From Rhodanobacter thiooxydans (lineage in GTDB: Bacteria; Pseudomonadota; Gammaproteobacteria; Xanthomonadales; Rhodanobacteraceae): a DNA stretch of 64,000 nucleotides. The notes under the pieces are model-generated. The model was not told the origin of the DNA. It made no database searches and saw nothing but the letters and a program-made list of their open reading frames with translations. The translations under genes and the position numbers were made by a program. This document shows positions 9,288 through 18,957 of this stretch, piece after piece (within the stretch, counting starts at the first letter, position 1; each line of letters opens with the position of its first letter). The DNA is taken from assembly GCF_021545845.1 (NCBI RefSeq), contig NZ_CP088923.1:3720001-3784000 (forward strand), read 5' to 3'.

Positions 9288-10082
9288 TCACGGCAGGGCG
9301 AACAGCCGCTTGAGCTCGCTGCCCGGGTCCTCGGCGCGCATGAACGCCTCGCCGACCAGGAACGCCTGGATGCCGCCCTCGCGCAGGCGCGCCACGTCTT
9401 CTTGCGTGTGGATGCCGGACTCGGCCACCAGCACGCGGTCGTACTCGATCAGCCCCTGCAGGGCCAGCGAGGTCTCCAGCGAGGTCTCGAAGCTGCGCAG
9501 GTTGCGGTTGTTCACGCCGATCAACGGCACCGGCAGCGCCTGCGCGCGCTCCAGCTCCTCCTCGTCGTGCACCTCGCACAGCACGTCCAGGTCGAGCTCC
9601 GCCGCCAGCAGCGACAGTTGCAGCAGCACGTCGTCATCCAGCGCCGAGACGATCAGCAGCACGCAATCGGCGCCGATCGCGCGGGCCTCGTACACCTGGT
9701 AGGCGTCGATGATGAAATCCTTGCGCAGCACCGGCAGCGAGCACGCCTCGCGCGCCTGCTGCAGGAACGCCTCGCTGCCCTGGAAGAAATCGCTGTCGGT
9801 CAGCACCGACAGGCAGGCAGCGCCGGCCGCCGCGTAGCTCCTGGCGATCGCGGCCGGGTCGAAGTCGGTGCGGATCAGCCCCTTGCTCGGGCTGGCCTTC
9901 TTCACCTCGGCGATCACCGCCGGCAGGCCGGCGTCAATCTTGGCCTCGATCGCCGCGGCGAAACCGCGGGTGCCGGGCAGCTCGGCGATGCGCGCGACCA
10001 GCTCGGTTTCCGGCAGCCGGGTCCGGCGCTCGGCCACCTCTTCCGTCTTGCGCGCAAGAATGCGATTGAGGATGTCAGTCAT
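9288..10082 (-). CDS. trpC: Indole-3-glycerol-phosphate synthase
   Basis: 264 residues, single-function type (no fused TrpF). It closes the indole ring from CdRP in tryptophan synthesis. Family landmarks: [17 protein letters not shown] with the catalytic Lys and phosphate-binding Ser, LRKDFIID with the second active-site Lys, GVNNRNL, VAESGI and FLVGEAFM. Third gene of trpG-trpD-trpC, 63 bases after trpD. Confidence 0.96.
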   Translation of the reverse strand: MTDILNRILARKTEEVAERRTRLPETELVARIAELPGTRGFAAAIEAKIDAGLPAVIAEVKKASPSKGLIRTDFDPAAIARSYAAAGAACLSVLTDSDFFQGSEAFLQQAREACSLPVLRKDFIIDAYQVYEARAIGADCVLLIVSALDDDVLLQLSLLAAELDLDVLCEVHDEEELERAQALPVPLIGVNNRNLRSFETSLETSLALQGLIEYDRVLVAESGIHTQEDVARLREGGIQAFLVGEAFMRAEDPGSELKRLFALP

Positions 10083-10145
10083 GGCATCTCACTGGTGGTG
10101 TGGGGCGCGTCCAGTGCGCAACAAGGATACCGGCGCCGCGTGCAG

Positions 10146-11204
10146 CTACCGCGAAGGGGCAAGCCGCCGGGTGGCTGCCACGAAGACCTGCATTTTCGCA
10201 TGCGCCGCGCCGCTGGCAATCGTGGCGCGAGCCAGCTCGATGCCTTCGCCGATCGAAGCGGCCACATCGGCGGTGTACAGCGCCGCGCCGGCGTTCAGGC
10301 AGACGATGTCGTGCTGCACGCCATGACGACCCTGCAGCACGTCCAGCAGCATGCCCTTCGACTCGTCCGCATTCTCCACCCGCAGGTTGCGGCTGGATGC
10401 CATCGCCAGGCCGAAATCCTCCGGCTCCACCTCATACTCGCGCACCACGCCGTCGCGCAACTCGCCGACCAGCGTCGCGGCGCCCAGCGAGATCTCGTCC
10501 AGACCGTCGCGGCCCCACACCACCAGCGCATGGCGTGCACCAAGCTGCTGCAGCACGCGCACCTGGATGCCGACCAGGTCGGGATGGAACACGCCCATCA
10601 GGATGTTCGGCGCACCGGCCGGGTTGGTCAGCGGGCCGAGGATGTTGAACAGCGTGCGTACGCCCATTTCCCTGCGCACCGGCGCCACCACCTTCATCGC
10701 CGGGTGGTGGTTCGGCGCGAACATGAAGCCGATGCCGGTCTCGGCCATGCACTGCGCGACCTGCGCCGGCGGCAGCTCGATCGCCGCGCCCAGCGCTTCC
10801 AGCACGTCAGCGCTGCCGGACTTCGACGACACGCTGCGCCCGCCGTGCTTGGCGATGCGCGCACCGGCCGCCGCCGCCACGAACATCGCCGTGGTGGAGA
10901 TGTTGAAGCTGGAGGCGCCGTCGCCGCCGGTGCCGACGATGTCGACGAAGTGCTGGTGCGCCGGCACGTCCACCTTCGCCGATAGCTCGCGCATCACCCG
11001 CGCGGCGCCGGTGATCTCGCCCACCGTTTCCTTCTTCACGCGCAGGCCGGTGATGATCGCCGCAGTCATCAGCGGGCTCACCTCGCCGCCCATGATCTGG
11101 CGCATCAGCGCGATCATCTCGTCGTGGAAGATCTCGCGGTGCTCGATCGTGCGCTGCAACGCCTCCTGCGGCGTGATGGTGATCTCGCGGGCGTGACCGT
11201 TCAT
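10146..11204 (-). CDS. trpD: Anthranilate phosphoribosyltransferase
   Basis: 352 residues. Transfers phosphoribose from PRPP to anthranilate. Shows the PRPP-binding [14 protein letters not shown] motif, [42 protein letters not shown] and the Mg site DEIS. The open frame continues far upstream, but ATG 11204 overlaps the trpG stop by ATGA, which fixes the start. TrpD and TrpG are separate proteins here, unlike the enterobacterial fusion. Confidence 0.96.
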   Translation of the reverse strand: MNGHAREITITPQEALQRTIEHREIFHDEMIALMRQIMGGEVSPLMTAAIITGLRVKKETVGEITGAARVMRELSAKVDVPAHQHFVDIVGTGGDGASSFNISTTAMFVAAAAGARIAKHGGRSVSSKSGSADVLEALGAAIELPPAQVAQCMAETGIGFMFAPNHHPAMKVVAPVRREMGVRTLFNILGPLTNPAGAPNILMGVFHPDLVGIQVRVLQQLGARHALVVWGRDGLDEISLGAATLVGELRDGVVREYEVEPEDFGLAMASSRNLRVENADESKGMLLDVLQGRHGVQHDIVCLNAGAALYTADVAASIGEGIELARATIASGAAHAKMQVFVAATRRLAPSR

Positions 11205-11797
11205 GCTGCCACCCTCAGCGGCTGGCCCAGGAAATTGCGCAGCAGGTCGTGGCCGTGCTGGGTCAGGATCGATTCGGGGTGGAACTGCACGCCCTCGACC
11301 GCGAGTGTCTTGTGGCGCAGGCCCATGATCTCGTCGATCGAGCCGTCCGGGTTTTCCGTCCACGCGGTGACTTCCAGGCAATCCGGCAGCGAGCCCTGCT
11401 CCACCACCAGCGAGTGGTAGCGCGTGGCCTCGAACGGATTCGGCAGGCCGGCGAACACGCCCTGCCCGCGATGGATCACCGGCGAGGTCTTGCCGTGCAT
11501 GATCCGCTTGGCGCGGACCACCTTGCCGCCGAACACCTGGCCGATCGCCTGGTGGCCCAGGCACACGCCGAACACCGGAATCTCGCCGACCAGCTCGCGC
11601 AGCACGTCCAGCGACACGCCCGCATCGTCCGGCGTGCCCGGCCCCGGCGAGATCATGATGTGCGAGGGCTTCAGCGCGCGGATGCCGGCCACGGTGAGCG
11701 CATCGTTGCGCACCACCTTGACCGTCTGCCCCAACTCGCCCAGGTACTGCACGAGGTTGTAGGTGAAACTGTCGTAGTTGTCGATCATCAGCAGCAT
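11201..11797 (-). CDS. trpG: Anthranilate synthase component II (glutamine amidotransferase)
   Basis: 198 residues beginning [21 protein letters not shown] class I glutamine amidotransferase with nucleophile Cys79 in GVCLGHQ, SPGPGTP and the His/Glu pair in FHPES. It supplies ammonia to TrpE, and possibly also to PabB. In-frame ATGs exist upstream (11836, 11833), but the chosen one gives the family's N-terminus. Its partner trpE lies about 25 kb away at 37.1-38.6 kb on the same strand. Confidence 0.94.
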   Translation of the reverse strand: MLLMIDNYDSFTYNLVQYLGELGQTVKVVRNDALTVAGIRALKPSHIMISPGPGTPDDAGVSLDVLRELVGEIPVFGVCLGHQAIGQVFGGKVVRAKRIMHGKTSPVIHRGQGVFAGLPNPFEATRYHSLVVEQGSLPDCLEVTAWTENPDGSIDEIMGLRHKTLAVEGVQFHPESILTQHGHDLLRNFLGQPLRVAA

Positions 11798-11907
11798 GGC
11801 GGGAGTCGCTTCGGTCGCATTGGCGCAGTGCATCATGATAACCGCACTGCGCGCACCGCGCGTGACCGCGCCGGGTCGCCGGCCCGCGCCACCGCCACCG
11901 CGTCAAT

Positions 11908-13155
11908 TCACGGAAGCGCCCGGCCGAGGTCGCCCCGCGACTGCCGCGCCACCACGCTGGTGGCGGTCATGTCACCGGTGACGTTGCCCAGCGTGGCCAG
12001 CGCGTCGGGGATGGTGTCGACGGCCAGCATTAGGCCCAGCGGGGACAGCGGCAGGCCCATCGCCTGCGCCACCGGCAGATTGGTGGCGATGAAGGTGACC
12101 TGGCCCGGCAGGCCGACCGAACCCAGGCTGATCACCACCGCCAGCAGCGCACCGGCCAACAGCTGCGCGGTGCCGAGGTCGATGCCGTAGGCCCAGGCGA
12201 TGAACACCGCCGAGGTGACGTACTGCACCGGGCTGGTCAGGCGGAACAGGCTCACCGCCATCGGCAGCACCAGCGCAGCCACCTGCTGCGGGTAGCCGAG
12301 CCGGCGGTCGGCGCTTTCCAGCATCGCCGGCAGCGAGGCCAGCGAGGACTGCGTGCTGATCGCCACCACCTGCGCCGGCACCAGCGCCAGCGCGAAACGG
12401 CGCAGCTTCTCGCCGCCGAACGCCACCGCCAGCGGCAGCATCATCGCGGTGACCGACAGATACAGCAGGCACTCCACCAGCACGTACACGCCGAGCGCGC
12501 TGAGCATGCCCAGGCCCGAGCGGGCGCAGACCGAAAGAATCAGCGCGAACACGCCCAGCGGCGCGATCCACAGCACCCAGCGCACGATCACGATCATCGC
12601 GTCGGCGACCGCCTGGAAGAACTCCATCAGCAGCGCGCGCCGCTTTGCTTCGATCCGGGTCAGCGCGAAACCGAGGAACAGCGCGAACACCACCAGCGGC
12701 AGCATCGCGCTCTGCGCCGCGGCCATGATCGCGTTGTTCGGCACGATCGCCACCAGCGTGTCGATCCAGTTCGGCGCCGCCTGCACGGCCGCCGGCACGC
12801 TGGCATGGTCGAGCGCTGTGATCAGCGCCGGATTGTGCGGGAACAGCGAGAATACCAGCGGCGCGGCCAGCGCCGCGAACAGCGCGCCGCCGCTCAGCAC
12901 CACGATGAACACCACGATCGCGCGGCGCGCGATGCGGCCCGAGGCGGCCGCGTCGGTGGCGGTGTTGACGCCCACCACCACCAGCGCCAGCACCAGCGGC
13001 ACCACCGTCATCTGCAGCGCGTTCAGCCACAGCTTGCCGATCGGCTGCGCCACGTTCGCCACCTGCAGCGCCACGGTTTCGTTCCAGCCGGCCAGCAGTA
13101 AACCGATCACCGCGCCGGCGGCCAGCCCGATCAGCACCCGGGTAGTGGCACTCAC
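11908..13155 (-). CDS. Dicarboxylate/amino acid:cation symporter (DAACS/GltP family)
   Basis: 415 residues with the DAACS pattern: hydrophobic helices throughout, the serine-rich reentrant loop [13 protein letters not shown], and [27 protein letters not shown], which matches the substrate/cation-binding TM8 region. Imports dicarboxylates or acidic/neutral amino acids with Na+ or H+. Start GTG 13155 overlaps the stop of the upstream L,D-transpeptidase-like gene (GTGA). Because it follows an epimerase/peptidase cluster that should release Glu and Ala, it may retrieve those amino acids; that role is inference. Confidence 0.85.
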   Translation of the reverse strand: MSATTRVLIGLAAGAVIGLLLAGWNETVALQVANVAQPIGKLWLNALQMTVVPLVLALVVVGVNTATDAAASGRIARRAIVVFIVVLSGGALFAALAAPLVFSLFPHNPALITALDHASVPAAVQAAPNWIDTLVAIVPNNAIMAAAQSAMLPLVVFALFLGFALTRIEAKRRALLMEFFQAVADAMIVIVRWVLWIAPLGVFALILSVCARSGLGMLSALGVYVLVECLLYLSVTAMMLPLAVAFGGEKLRRFALALVPAQVVAISTQSSLASLPAMLESADRRLGYPQQVAALVLPMAVSLFRLTSPVQYVTSAVFIAWAYGIDLGTAQLLAGALLAVVISLGSVGLPGQVTFIATNLPVAQAMGLPLSPLGLMLAVDTIPDALATLGNVTGDMTATSVVARQSRGDLGRALP

Positions 13156-13913
13156 CGCGCAGCCTCCGCCAGCGCCGGCAGTTGCCACGATGCGCGCAGG
13201 CGTTCGTACTCACCCTGCGGCAGCAGCACGAACACCGGATGATCCTGCGGCTTCAGCCAGGCCAGCAGTCTCTGCATCAGCGCGGGCGCCATCGCGGTGC
13301 AGCCGGCGGTGGCGTCGGCCGGCGACTTCCACAGGTGCGCGAAAATGCAGCTGCCGCCCTGCGGCGCCGCCTGCGCGTTGTGCTCGATCACGAAGCCGAG
13401 CCGGTAGCGCTGGTCGCCGTTCGCGTGCAGGTCGCGCCGCATCGGTTCGCTGGAACTGTTCACCGCCTCCAGGCCGACCACGTCCGCATCGACGATGCGG
13501 TTGTACTGCGCCGCGCCACTGACATCCATGCACCAGTCGGTGGCGGTGAGCGCACGGTACGGCAGCGCGGTGGCCGCGTGGGCGGCGTAGCCGAACGCCT
13601 CGCCGATGCGGAACACGCCGGCCGGGCTGCGCTTGTCACCCTCACGTTTCACTGGGCCACCGGTTTGCGGCGCACTCAGGCCCAGGCCCCAGCCGGCGCC
13701 GTTCTTGCCGACGGTCACCGGCGCGGGCGCGACGACCTCCTGCCAGGCGTCACCGCTACGCTCGAAGGCGCGCAGCTCGCCGTGATCGACGTTCCAGTCG
13801 GCGGTGGTGACCACGATCATCTGGCGGGCGTTCTGCCATGGCGCGTTCGCGGCGCCGGCGTGCGCGGTGCCGGCAAACAGGATGGCAAAGCCGAGCAGCA
13901 GGGAAATACGCAT
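13152..13913 (-). CDS. Secreted L,D-transpeptidase/YkuD-like protein
   Basis: 253 residues with a signal peptide (MRISLLLGFAILFAGTAHA). The C-terminal half has a YkuD-like layout: SAPQTGGPVKREGDKRSPAGVF, then IFAHLWKSPADATAGCTAM, where the His and the Cys after TAG fit the catalytic His...Cys pair. Family members cross-link or trim peptidoglycan stem peptides at DAP. The motif is a loose match, so transpeptidase versus carboxypeptidase activity is open. Start ATG 13913 is chosen because upstream in-frame codons lie in repeat DNA. It sits in the murein-peptide cluster and overlaps the symporter gene. Confidence 0.72.
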   Translation of the reverse strand: MRISLLLGFAILFAGTAHAGAANAPWQNARQMIVVTTADWNVDHGELRAFERSGDAWQEVVAPAPVTVGKNGAGWGLGLSAPQTGGPVKREGDKRSPAGVFRIGEAFGYAAHAATALPYRALTATDWCMDVSGAAQYNRIVDADVVGLEAVNSSSEPMRRDLHANGDQRYRLGFVIEHNAQAAPQGGSCIFAHLWKSPADATAGCTAMAPALMQRLLAWLKPQDHPVFVLLPQGEYERLRASWQLPALAEAAR

Positions 13914-13940
13914 GGTTTGCGACGACCTCGCACGGTGGGA

Positions 13941-14043
13941 CCCCTCTCCCCTTGGGAGAGGGGCAGGGGTGAGGGTTCGGGCGGAGCGGAGCGTGCGGCC
14001 TTGCCGTACCCTCTCCCCAACCCCTCTCCCGGGGGGAGAGGGG
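13941..14043. repeat. Paired C/G-palindrome repeat, copy 1
   Basis: Two palindromes of CCCCTCTCCC-N3/4-GGGAGAGGGG type flank about 55 bases. The same arrangement and spacer recur at 28819-28923 in the same orientation. A REP/BIME-like element lying just upstream of the transpeptidase-like gene. Confidence 0.85.
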
Positions 14044-14082
14044 CTCAGGCGCCGAGGCATCGGGAACGCCTGAACGGCCAAA

Positions 14083-14940
14083 TCACGGCTCCAGCATCAG
14101 CTGGATGCGGTCAAGGTTGGCCAGCAGCTGCGCGTGGAGGTCGTCGTGGCCTTCGCACAACTGCACGAACACGCCGTCGAGCAGGTGCTGCAGCGCCGAC
14201 TGGTACAGCAGCGGCTGGATGTACGGCAGCTCATCGTGCGCCGATACCACCAGGCTGAGGTCGGCCAGCGCGCGCAGCGGGTTGGCGGTGTGCCGGGTCA
14301 CCGTGATCACCTGGCCGCGGCGCTCGCGGAAATAGCGGGCGATCTTGCACAGCGCCGGGTGGTTGCCGTGCTCGGAGAACACCAGCAGCACGTCGCCGGG
14401 ACCGGCGGCGGAGACGTTCGCGGTCATCCGCGCGGTGTCGAAATTGTGCACGGTGAGGATGCCCAGCAGCGACAGCCTCAGCGCGAAGCCGCGCGCATGG
14501 ATGTCGTCCTCGCCCAGCCCGATGATGAACACCTTGCCGGCGCGGCCGGCCTGCTCGATCGCGTCGGCCACGGCATGCAGGGTTCCCGGTGGGTTGATCA
14601 GCCGGGTCGCCTCCTCGGCTTCGGACTTGCGCCGCCACAGGTGGCCGGCGGATGCGCCGCCGCCTTCGCCGCCGCTCGCCTCCGCGACCTGCGGCGTGTC
14701 GCCGTTGTCGGCGCGGGCGATGGCCTCGCCGACCGAGTACTTCAGGTCCGGGTAACCCTTGAAGCCCAACTTCTGGGTGAATTTGACCACGCTGGACTGG
14801 CTGATCCCCAGCGCATTGGCCAGCTGCTGCGACGAGTAGTCGCGCAGCAGCTGCGCGTTCTCCAGGATGAAGTCGGCGATGCGCCGCTCCACTGCCGACA
14901 TCTGGTCGCGTTCCGAACGGATTTTGACCAGCGGCGACAT
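14083..14940 (-). CDS. RpiR/MurR-family transcriptional regulator
   Basis: 285 residues. The N-terminal HTH_6 domain is visible (MSAVERRIADFILEN, then SSQQLANALGISQSSVVKF and TQKLGFKGYPDLK). A SIS sugar-phosphate-binding domain lies from about 120 to 260 (KVFIIGLGEDDIHARGFALR, then VLLVFSEHGNHP). RpiR proteins sense sugar phosphates; MurR senses MurNAc-6-phosphate. Its start overlaps the epimerase stop by one base (TGATG). The position implies control of the murein-peptide genes, and a perfect palindrome at 18864-18883 is a plausible operator. The effector is not known. Confidence 0.88.
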   Translation of the reverse strand: MSPLVKIRSERDQMSAVERRIADFILENAQLLRDYSSQQLANALGISQSSVVKFTQKLGFKGYPDLKYSVGEAIARADNGDTPQVAEASGGEGGGASAGHLWRRKSEAEEATRLINPPGTLHAVADAIEQAGRAGKVFIIGLGEDDIHARGFALRLSLLGILTVHNFDTARMTANVSAAGPGDVLLVFSEHGNHPALCKIARYFRERRGQVITVTRHTANPLRALADLSLVVSAHDELPYIQPLLYQSALQHLLDGVFVQLCEGHDDLHAQLLANLDRIQLMLEP

Positions 14941-16037
14941 CAGGCTTCGATCCTCTCCAATCCGCGGATCTCGCGGATGCCCAGTCCGGGCGCGTCCGTC
15001 ACGGAGATCTCCGACTCGTTGAAGATTACCCCACCGTCGACCGGGTTGAACTGGCACAGCGAGGGGCCGTCCAGGTCGACCTTGGTGATCACGTTCGACT
15101 TCGCCACCGCCACGTGCACCGCCGCGGCCACGCTGATCGAGGTTTCCAGCATGCAGCCGATCATGCACTCGACGCCGTGCATGCCGGCGATGTCGGCGAT
15201 GCGCACCGCATTGGAGATGCCGCCGGTCTTCATCAGCTTGATGTTGATGATGTCGGCCGCGCGCAGGCGGATCAGTTCGATCACCTCCATCGGGCCGAAC
15301 ACGCTCTCGTCGGCCATCACCGGGGTGTGCACGCGCTCGGTGACGTAGCGCATGCCGGCCAGGTCGCGCGCCTTCACTGGCTGCTCGATCAGCTCCAGCT
15401 TGATGCCGGCGTCCTCCAGCGTCTGCAGCGCGTACACCGCCTGCTTCGCGGTCCAGCCCTGGTTCGCGTCCAGCCGCAGCAGCGCACGCCCTTCCACCGC
15501 GGCATAGATCGCCTTGACCCGCTCGATGTCGACGCCGATGTCCTTGCCCACCTTGATCTTCAACGATTCGAAACCGCGCTCCACCGCGGAGACCGAGTCG
15601 GCCACCATCTTGTCGATGTAGTCGACGCTGATGGTGATGTCGGTGGTGATCACCGGGTCGCCGCCGCCCAGCAGCTTGTACAGCGGCGCGCCGTAGAGCT
15701 GGCCCCACAGGTCGTACAGCGCGATCTCCACCGCCGCCTTGGCGCTGGTGTTCTTCTCCATCGAAGACTGGATCAGCTGGGTGAGGTGATTGAGGTTGGC
15801 GATGTCCTGGCCGATCAGCCGCGGCGAGATGTAGTGGCGGATCGCGTCGATGATCGAACCGTGGGTGTCGCCGGTGATCACCGCGGTGGCCGGCGCCTCG
15901 CCGTAGCCGACCTGGCCCGAGTCGGTGTGCACCATCACCACGATGTCCTCCACCGTGTTGACCGTGCGCAGCGCCGTCTTGAACGGGGTTTTCAGCGGCA
16001 CCCGCAGCATGCCGAACTGGATGTCTGTGATCTTCAT
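14940..16037 (-). CDS. ykfB: L-Ala-D/L-Glu dipeptide epimerase (enolase superfamily)
   Basis: 365 residues. Muconate-lactonizing subgroup of the enolase superfamily: Lys160 and Lys162 in SLKIKVG, metal ligands Asp190 (LRLDAN), Glu218 (IEQP) and Asp243 (ADES), and Lys267 in NIKLMKTGG, the second base. These match L-Ala-D/L-Glu epimerases, which convert the L-Ala-D-Glu released from murein into L-Ala-L-Glu for peptidases. Start ATG 16037 gives MKITDIQFGML; earlier ATGs lie in repeat DNA. Coupled to rpiR and 172 bases after the NlpC/P60 gene. Substrate assigned from context and motifs; the ykfB symbol is by function. Confidence 0.85.
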   Translation of the reverse strand: MKITDIQFGMLRVPLKTPFKTALRTVNTVEDIVVMVHTDSGQVGYGEAPATAVITGDTHGSIIDAIRHYISPRLIGQDIANLNHLTQLIQSSMEKNTSAKAAVEIALYDLWGQLYGAPLYKLLGGGDPVITTDITISVDYIDKMVADSVSAVERGFESLKIKVGKDIGVDIERVKAIYAAVEGRALLRLDANQGWTAKQAVYALQTLEDAGIKLELIEQPVKARDLAGMRYVTERVHTPVMADESVFGPMEVIELIRLRAADIINIKLMKTGGISNAVRIADIAGMHGVECMIGCMLETSISVAAAVHVAVAKSNVITKVDLDGPSLCQFNPVDGGVIFNESEISVTDAPGLGIREIRGLERIEA

Positions 16038-16077
16038 GGATTGGCTTGCTCTGATCCTGTGCGATGACATGTCACGA

Positions 16078-16184
16078 CGTGATTCCCGCGCAAGCGGTAG
16101 ATGCTTTTTCAACAGCGAAGCTGGGCATCCATCCTGCTCCGGACCGGGAAGGCAAAGTGGATTCCCGCTTGCGCGGGAATGACG
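16078..16184. repeat. Palindromic repeat with GATTCCCGC ends
   Basis: GATTCCCGCGCAAGCGG at the left and a hairpin ATTCCCGC-TTGC-GCGGGAAT at the right bound about 70 bases. The right hairpin resembles the dispersed element at 30036-30178 (TTCCGGCG...CGCCGGAA) but differs in sequence. It fills the NlpC-epimerase gap. Confidence 0.7.
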
Positions 16185-16209
16185 CCGCGAGAGAGGGGAT
16201 GGGTTTCCG

Positions 16210-17613
16210 TCATGGGCGGATGCGCACGATGCTGGTCATGCGCTCGACATAGCTCTGCTGGTCGTTGAACAGCAGCGGCAGCAGCGGCGTCACCGACACC
16301 GCGTTGAGCTTGACCCGCGCCTTGCTGCCGTCGGCCTTGCGGTAGCTCATGCCGGTGGTGTCGTGGATCACGTACGGCTGGCCGTGCAGGTGGCCGATCA
16401 CCATCATCACGTGAGCTGGGATGTAGACCAGGTCGCCCACCTCGAGCGCCTGCACGGCCGCGATGCGCGCCTCGCGGCTGTCCTTCGTGGTGAACGCGCG
16501 GTGCTCCAGCGCGGGGCTGATCGCCTGCCTGCTGGTATTGCGCGGCATCTCGACGCCCATGCTGCGGTACACATCGGAGACGAAGCCCGAGCAGTCGCGG
16601 CCGTCGTAGGCGTGGCCCCAGCCATAGCGCTCGCCGAGGAACTTGAACGCCTGGCGGATGATGTTGGCGCGGGTCAGCGGCAGGTAGTCGGCGGCGGTAT
16701 CGGTGTTCTTCTGCAGCAGCGCCGGGGTGAACGCCAGCGTGCCGTCAGCCTTGCGCAGCGGCAGCTCGAGCACGTGCGCGGTATACGGCGTCTGGCCGTT
16801 GACCGGCTGGTCCGGCGGCAGGTCGGTGACCAGCGGTATGCGCGCACCCATGTCCAGTTGCAGCTGCGATACCGCCGGCTGCTCGCGGGTAAACACGGTG
16901 TGCTCGGTGGCGCCGGTGATCACCCGGTATGGCGTCTTGTCGGCGTAGCCAAACACTTGCGCAGCACTACCTTCGGCCACGTTTTCCTTCCCGGTCCACG
17001 CGGCGTAGCGGGGGCTGACCACGAACAGCCACCGGCCGTCGGCGCTGGCGTGCACGATCGCCACCGGCGTGCCGGGGAATTCGGCGGTCTCCTGGAAACG
17101 GTCGATGTCGGTGTCGCCCTTCTCGCTGAATACGCGCAGCGCGGTGGGGAACGTGCGCAGCGCAGCGCGGCGCACCACCAGGCCGTAGCGTGTCGGCTGC
17201 TGTGCGGGGATCGCGCCGAGGGCGAGGTTGCCGACCATGGCGTCCAGCGTGGCGGCCGGCACCGGCTGGCCGTCGACGTCGAACAGCGGACGGTCCGGTC
17301 GCTCGGACAACGCCGTGATCCAGCCGGCGACCTGCTCGCGACTCAGCGTTTTCGGCAACGCGCGCAGGTCGTGCATCGACGGATCGACCTGCAGCAGCTT
17401 CGCGTTCTGCGCCTCGATCGCCGCGCGGTCGAGGATCACCCGGTCGGGCTCGGCCTGCAGACCGATCCAGAACGTGGGGGTGAGCTGCGCCTCGCCGACG
17501 CCTAGCACGCCGGACGGCGGCACGGTCAACGCATCGTTCGCCGCGCGCGCCTGCAGCGGTGCGCCGGCGAAGGCGAGCGCGAGTACGGTGGCGGCAAGCA
17601 GGGGAATTCGCAT
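16210..17613 (-). CDS. Exported NlpC/P60 peptidase, YkfC-like gamma-D-Glu-diamino acid endopeptidase
   Basis: 467 residues with a signal peptide ending near QARA. A central SH3b-like region (about 150-250) binds wall peptides in this family. The C-terminal NlpC/P60 domain has RYGWGHAYDGRDCSGFV with Cys341, His401 in PAHVMMVIG and a third polar His (HDTTG). YkfC-type enzymes cut gamma-D-Glu-DAP in L-Ala-gamma-D-Glu-DAP, giving the dipeptide that the adjacent epimerase uses. Being exported, it would act in the periplasm. 26 bases after the DUF819 gene. Confidence 0.85.
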   Translation of the reverse strand: MRIPLLAATVLALAFAGAPLQARAANDALTVPPSGVLGVGEAQLTPTFWIGLQAEPDRVILDRAAIEAQNAKLLQVDPSMHDLRALPKTLSREQVAGWITALSERPDRPLFDVDGQPVPAATLDAMVGNLALGAIPAQQPTRYGLVVRRAALRTFPTALRVFSEKGDTDIDRFQETAEFPGTPVAIVHASADGRWLFVVSPRYAAWTGKENVAEGSAAQVFGYADKTPYRVITGATEHTVFTREQPAVSQLQLDMGARIPLVTDLPPDQPVNGQTPYTAHVLELPLRKADGTLAFTPALLQKNTDTAADYLPLTRANIIRQAFKFLGERYGWGHAYDGRDCSGFVSDVYRSMGVEMPRNTSRQAISPALEHRAFTTKDSREARIAAVQALEVGDLVYIPAHVMMVIGHLHGQPYVIHDTTGMSYRKADGSKARVKLNAVSVTPLLPLLFNDQQSYVERMTSIVRIRP

Positions 17614-17639
17614 CGTCTTGGTCCTATGTTGAAACCGCG

Positions 17640-18797
17640 TCACGGGCCGGCCAGCGCCGACAACACCATCGCCACCACCAGCCCGAAGCCGGTACCCAGG
17701 ATGTAACCGAGCAGCGCCAGCAGGATGCCGACCGGCACCAGTGCGGCCGAATAGCTCGCCGCCAGGATCGGCGTGGCCGCCACCCCGCCAATATGCGCCA
17801 GCGAGGAGATCCCGCACAGGTACAGGTCGAAGCGGAACAGTTTGGCGAAGCCGACCAGCAGCACCGCGTGGATGGCGATGATGGTGACGCCACACAGCAG
17901 GTACAGCGGCGCCGCGGCGATGCCTTCGAAGTTGCTCTGCGAGGCCAGCACCGCTACCACGCTGATCAGCATCGCGCTGGAGATCGTGCTGGCGCCGGGG
18001 AACTCCGCCAGCGGCGTGTGCGCCGCCACCAGACCGAAGCCGGTAGCCAGCAGGATGGTCCAGGTGGTCGCGCTGACCATGCCGGATGCCGGCAGCCAGT
18101 CGGCCAGCCAGCCCGCCAGCGCCGCCGCCGCCAGCGCCATGCCCAGCCACAGCAGCACGCTGTCGTAGGTGGTCGGCGCCTTGGTCTTCGCCGGCGCCAG
18201 CGGGATGTCGCCGCTGGATACCGCCCGGGTCCAGCGGTTGAACGCCGGCGCCAGTCGCGCCACCGAGAACAGCACCACCACCCACATCGAGTAGCCGAGC
18301 GCATCGGTCAGCAGCGACATCGCCAGATAGGTATCGGACATGCCGATCGCCTGCTTCACCGCGATCATGTTCGCGCTGCCGCCAACCCAGCTGCCGGACA
18401 GCGCGGCCAGCGGCTGCCAGGCGTCGCCGGGCAGCCAGTGGCGGTAGAGCAGGTAGGTGGCGATGAAGGCCACGAACAGGCTGAGCGAGGTGCAGGCGAA
18501 CACGCCGAGCACGCGCGGTCCGAGCCGCCAGATCGCGCGCAGGTCGCAATTGATCATCAGCAGGAACAGCAGCGCCGGCACCAGGTGGGAGACCAGCATC
18601 GACTGCGCCGCCTTGATCTCCGCGTTGACCTGCCACAGCCCGGACACCGCCAGCGCGGTGACAAACAGATAGGTCAGCACGATCGGCGGCAGCACCGAAA
18701 ACACCTTCCAGCCGAAGCGGCGTTCGATCGCCGGAAACAGCCCGGCGATCAGCAGCATCAGCGCCAGGTAAGGCCAGACCGTATGGATCACTTGCAT
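17640..18797 (-). CDS. DUF819 family integral membrane protein (YjcL-like)
   Basis: 385 residues with ten or more hydrophobic helices and the DUF819 signature GSWVGGSANMIAVK, plus CGISSLAHIGGVAATPILAA. Function of DUF819 is unproven; its neighbours here (epimerase, NlpC peptidase) suggest uptake of murein-derived dipeptides or amino acids. The start is ATG 18797, but AGGGG abuts this codon, so the GTG two codons on (18791) has better spacing. First gene of the leftward arm, divergent from the transglutaminase gene. Confidence 0.82.
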   Translation of the reverse strand: MQVIHTVWPYLALMLLIAGLFPAIERRFGWKVFSVLPPIVLTYLFVTALAVSGLWQVNAEIKAAQSMLVSHLVPALLFLLMINCDLRAIWRLGPRVLGVFACTSLSLFVAFIATYLLYRHWLPGDAWQPLAALSGSWVGGSANMIAVKQAIGMSDTYLAMSLLTDALGYSMWVVVLFSVARLAPAFNRWTRAVSSGDIPLAPAKTKAPTTYDSVLLWLGMALAAAALAGWLADWLPASGMVSATTWTILLATGFGLVAAHTPLAEFPGASTISSAMLISVVAVLASQSNFEGIAAAPLYLLCGVTIIAIHAVLLVGFAKLFRFDLYLCGISSLAHIGGVAATPILAASYSAALVPVGILLALLGYILGTGFGLVVAMVLSALAGP

Positions 18798-18863
18798 CCC
18801 CTCGTGGATCGTTCGCGGGTATTCGCAGGCTGGCCGGCTTCCGCCATCAAGGAATAGTTGATT

Positions 18864-18883
18864 CTTCTTTCATATTAAAGAAG
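18864..18883. promoter_or_regulatory. Perfect palindrome in the divergent promoter, candidate RpiR operator
   Basis: CTTCTTT (18864-18870), CATATT, AAAGAAG (18877-18883). It lies in the only AT-rich stretch of the 160-base gap between the two arms of the peptidoglycan-peptide locus, 67 bases from the DUF819 start and 75 bases from the transglutaminase start. One site here could switch both arms. No copy was noticed elsewhere in the window. Confidence 0.55.
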
Positions 18884-18957
18884 CATAAATTATTGACCGG
18901 CATTTGCAAGCGTGTTACACAGCGGTTTCAGGGGATTCGTTGCGGGGACGTTTGTCG

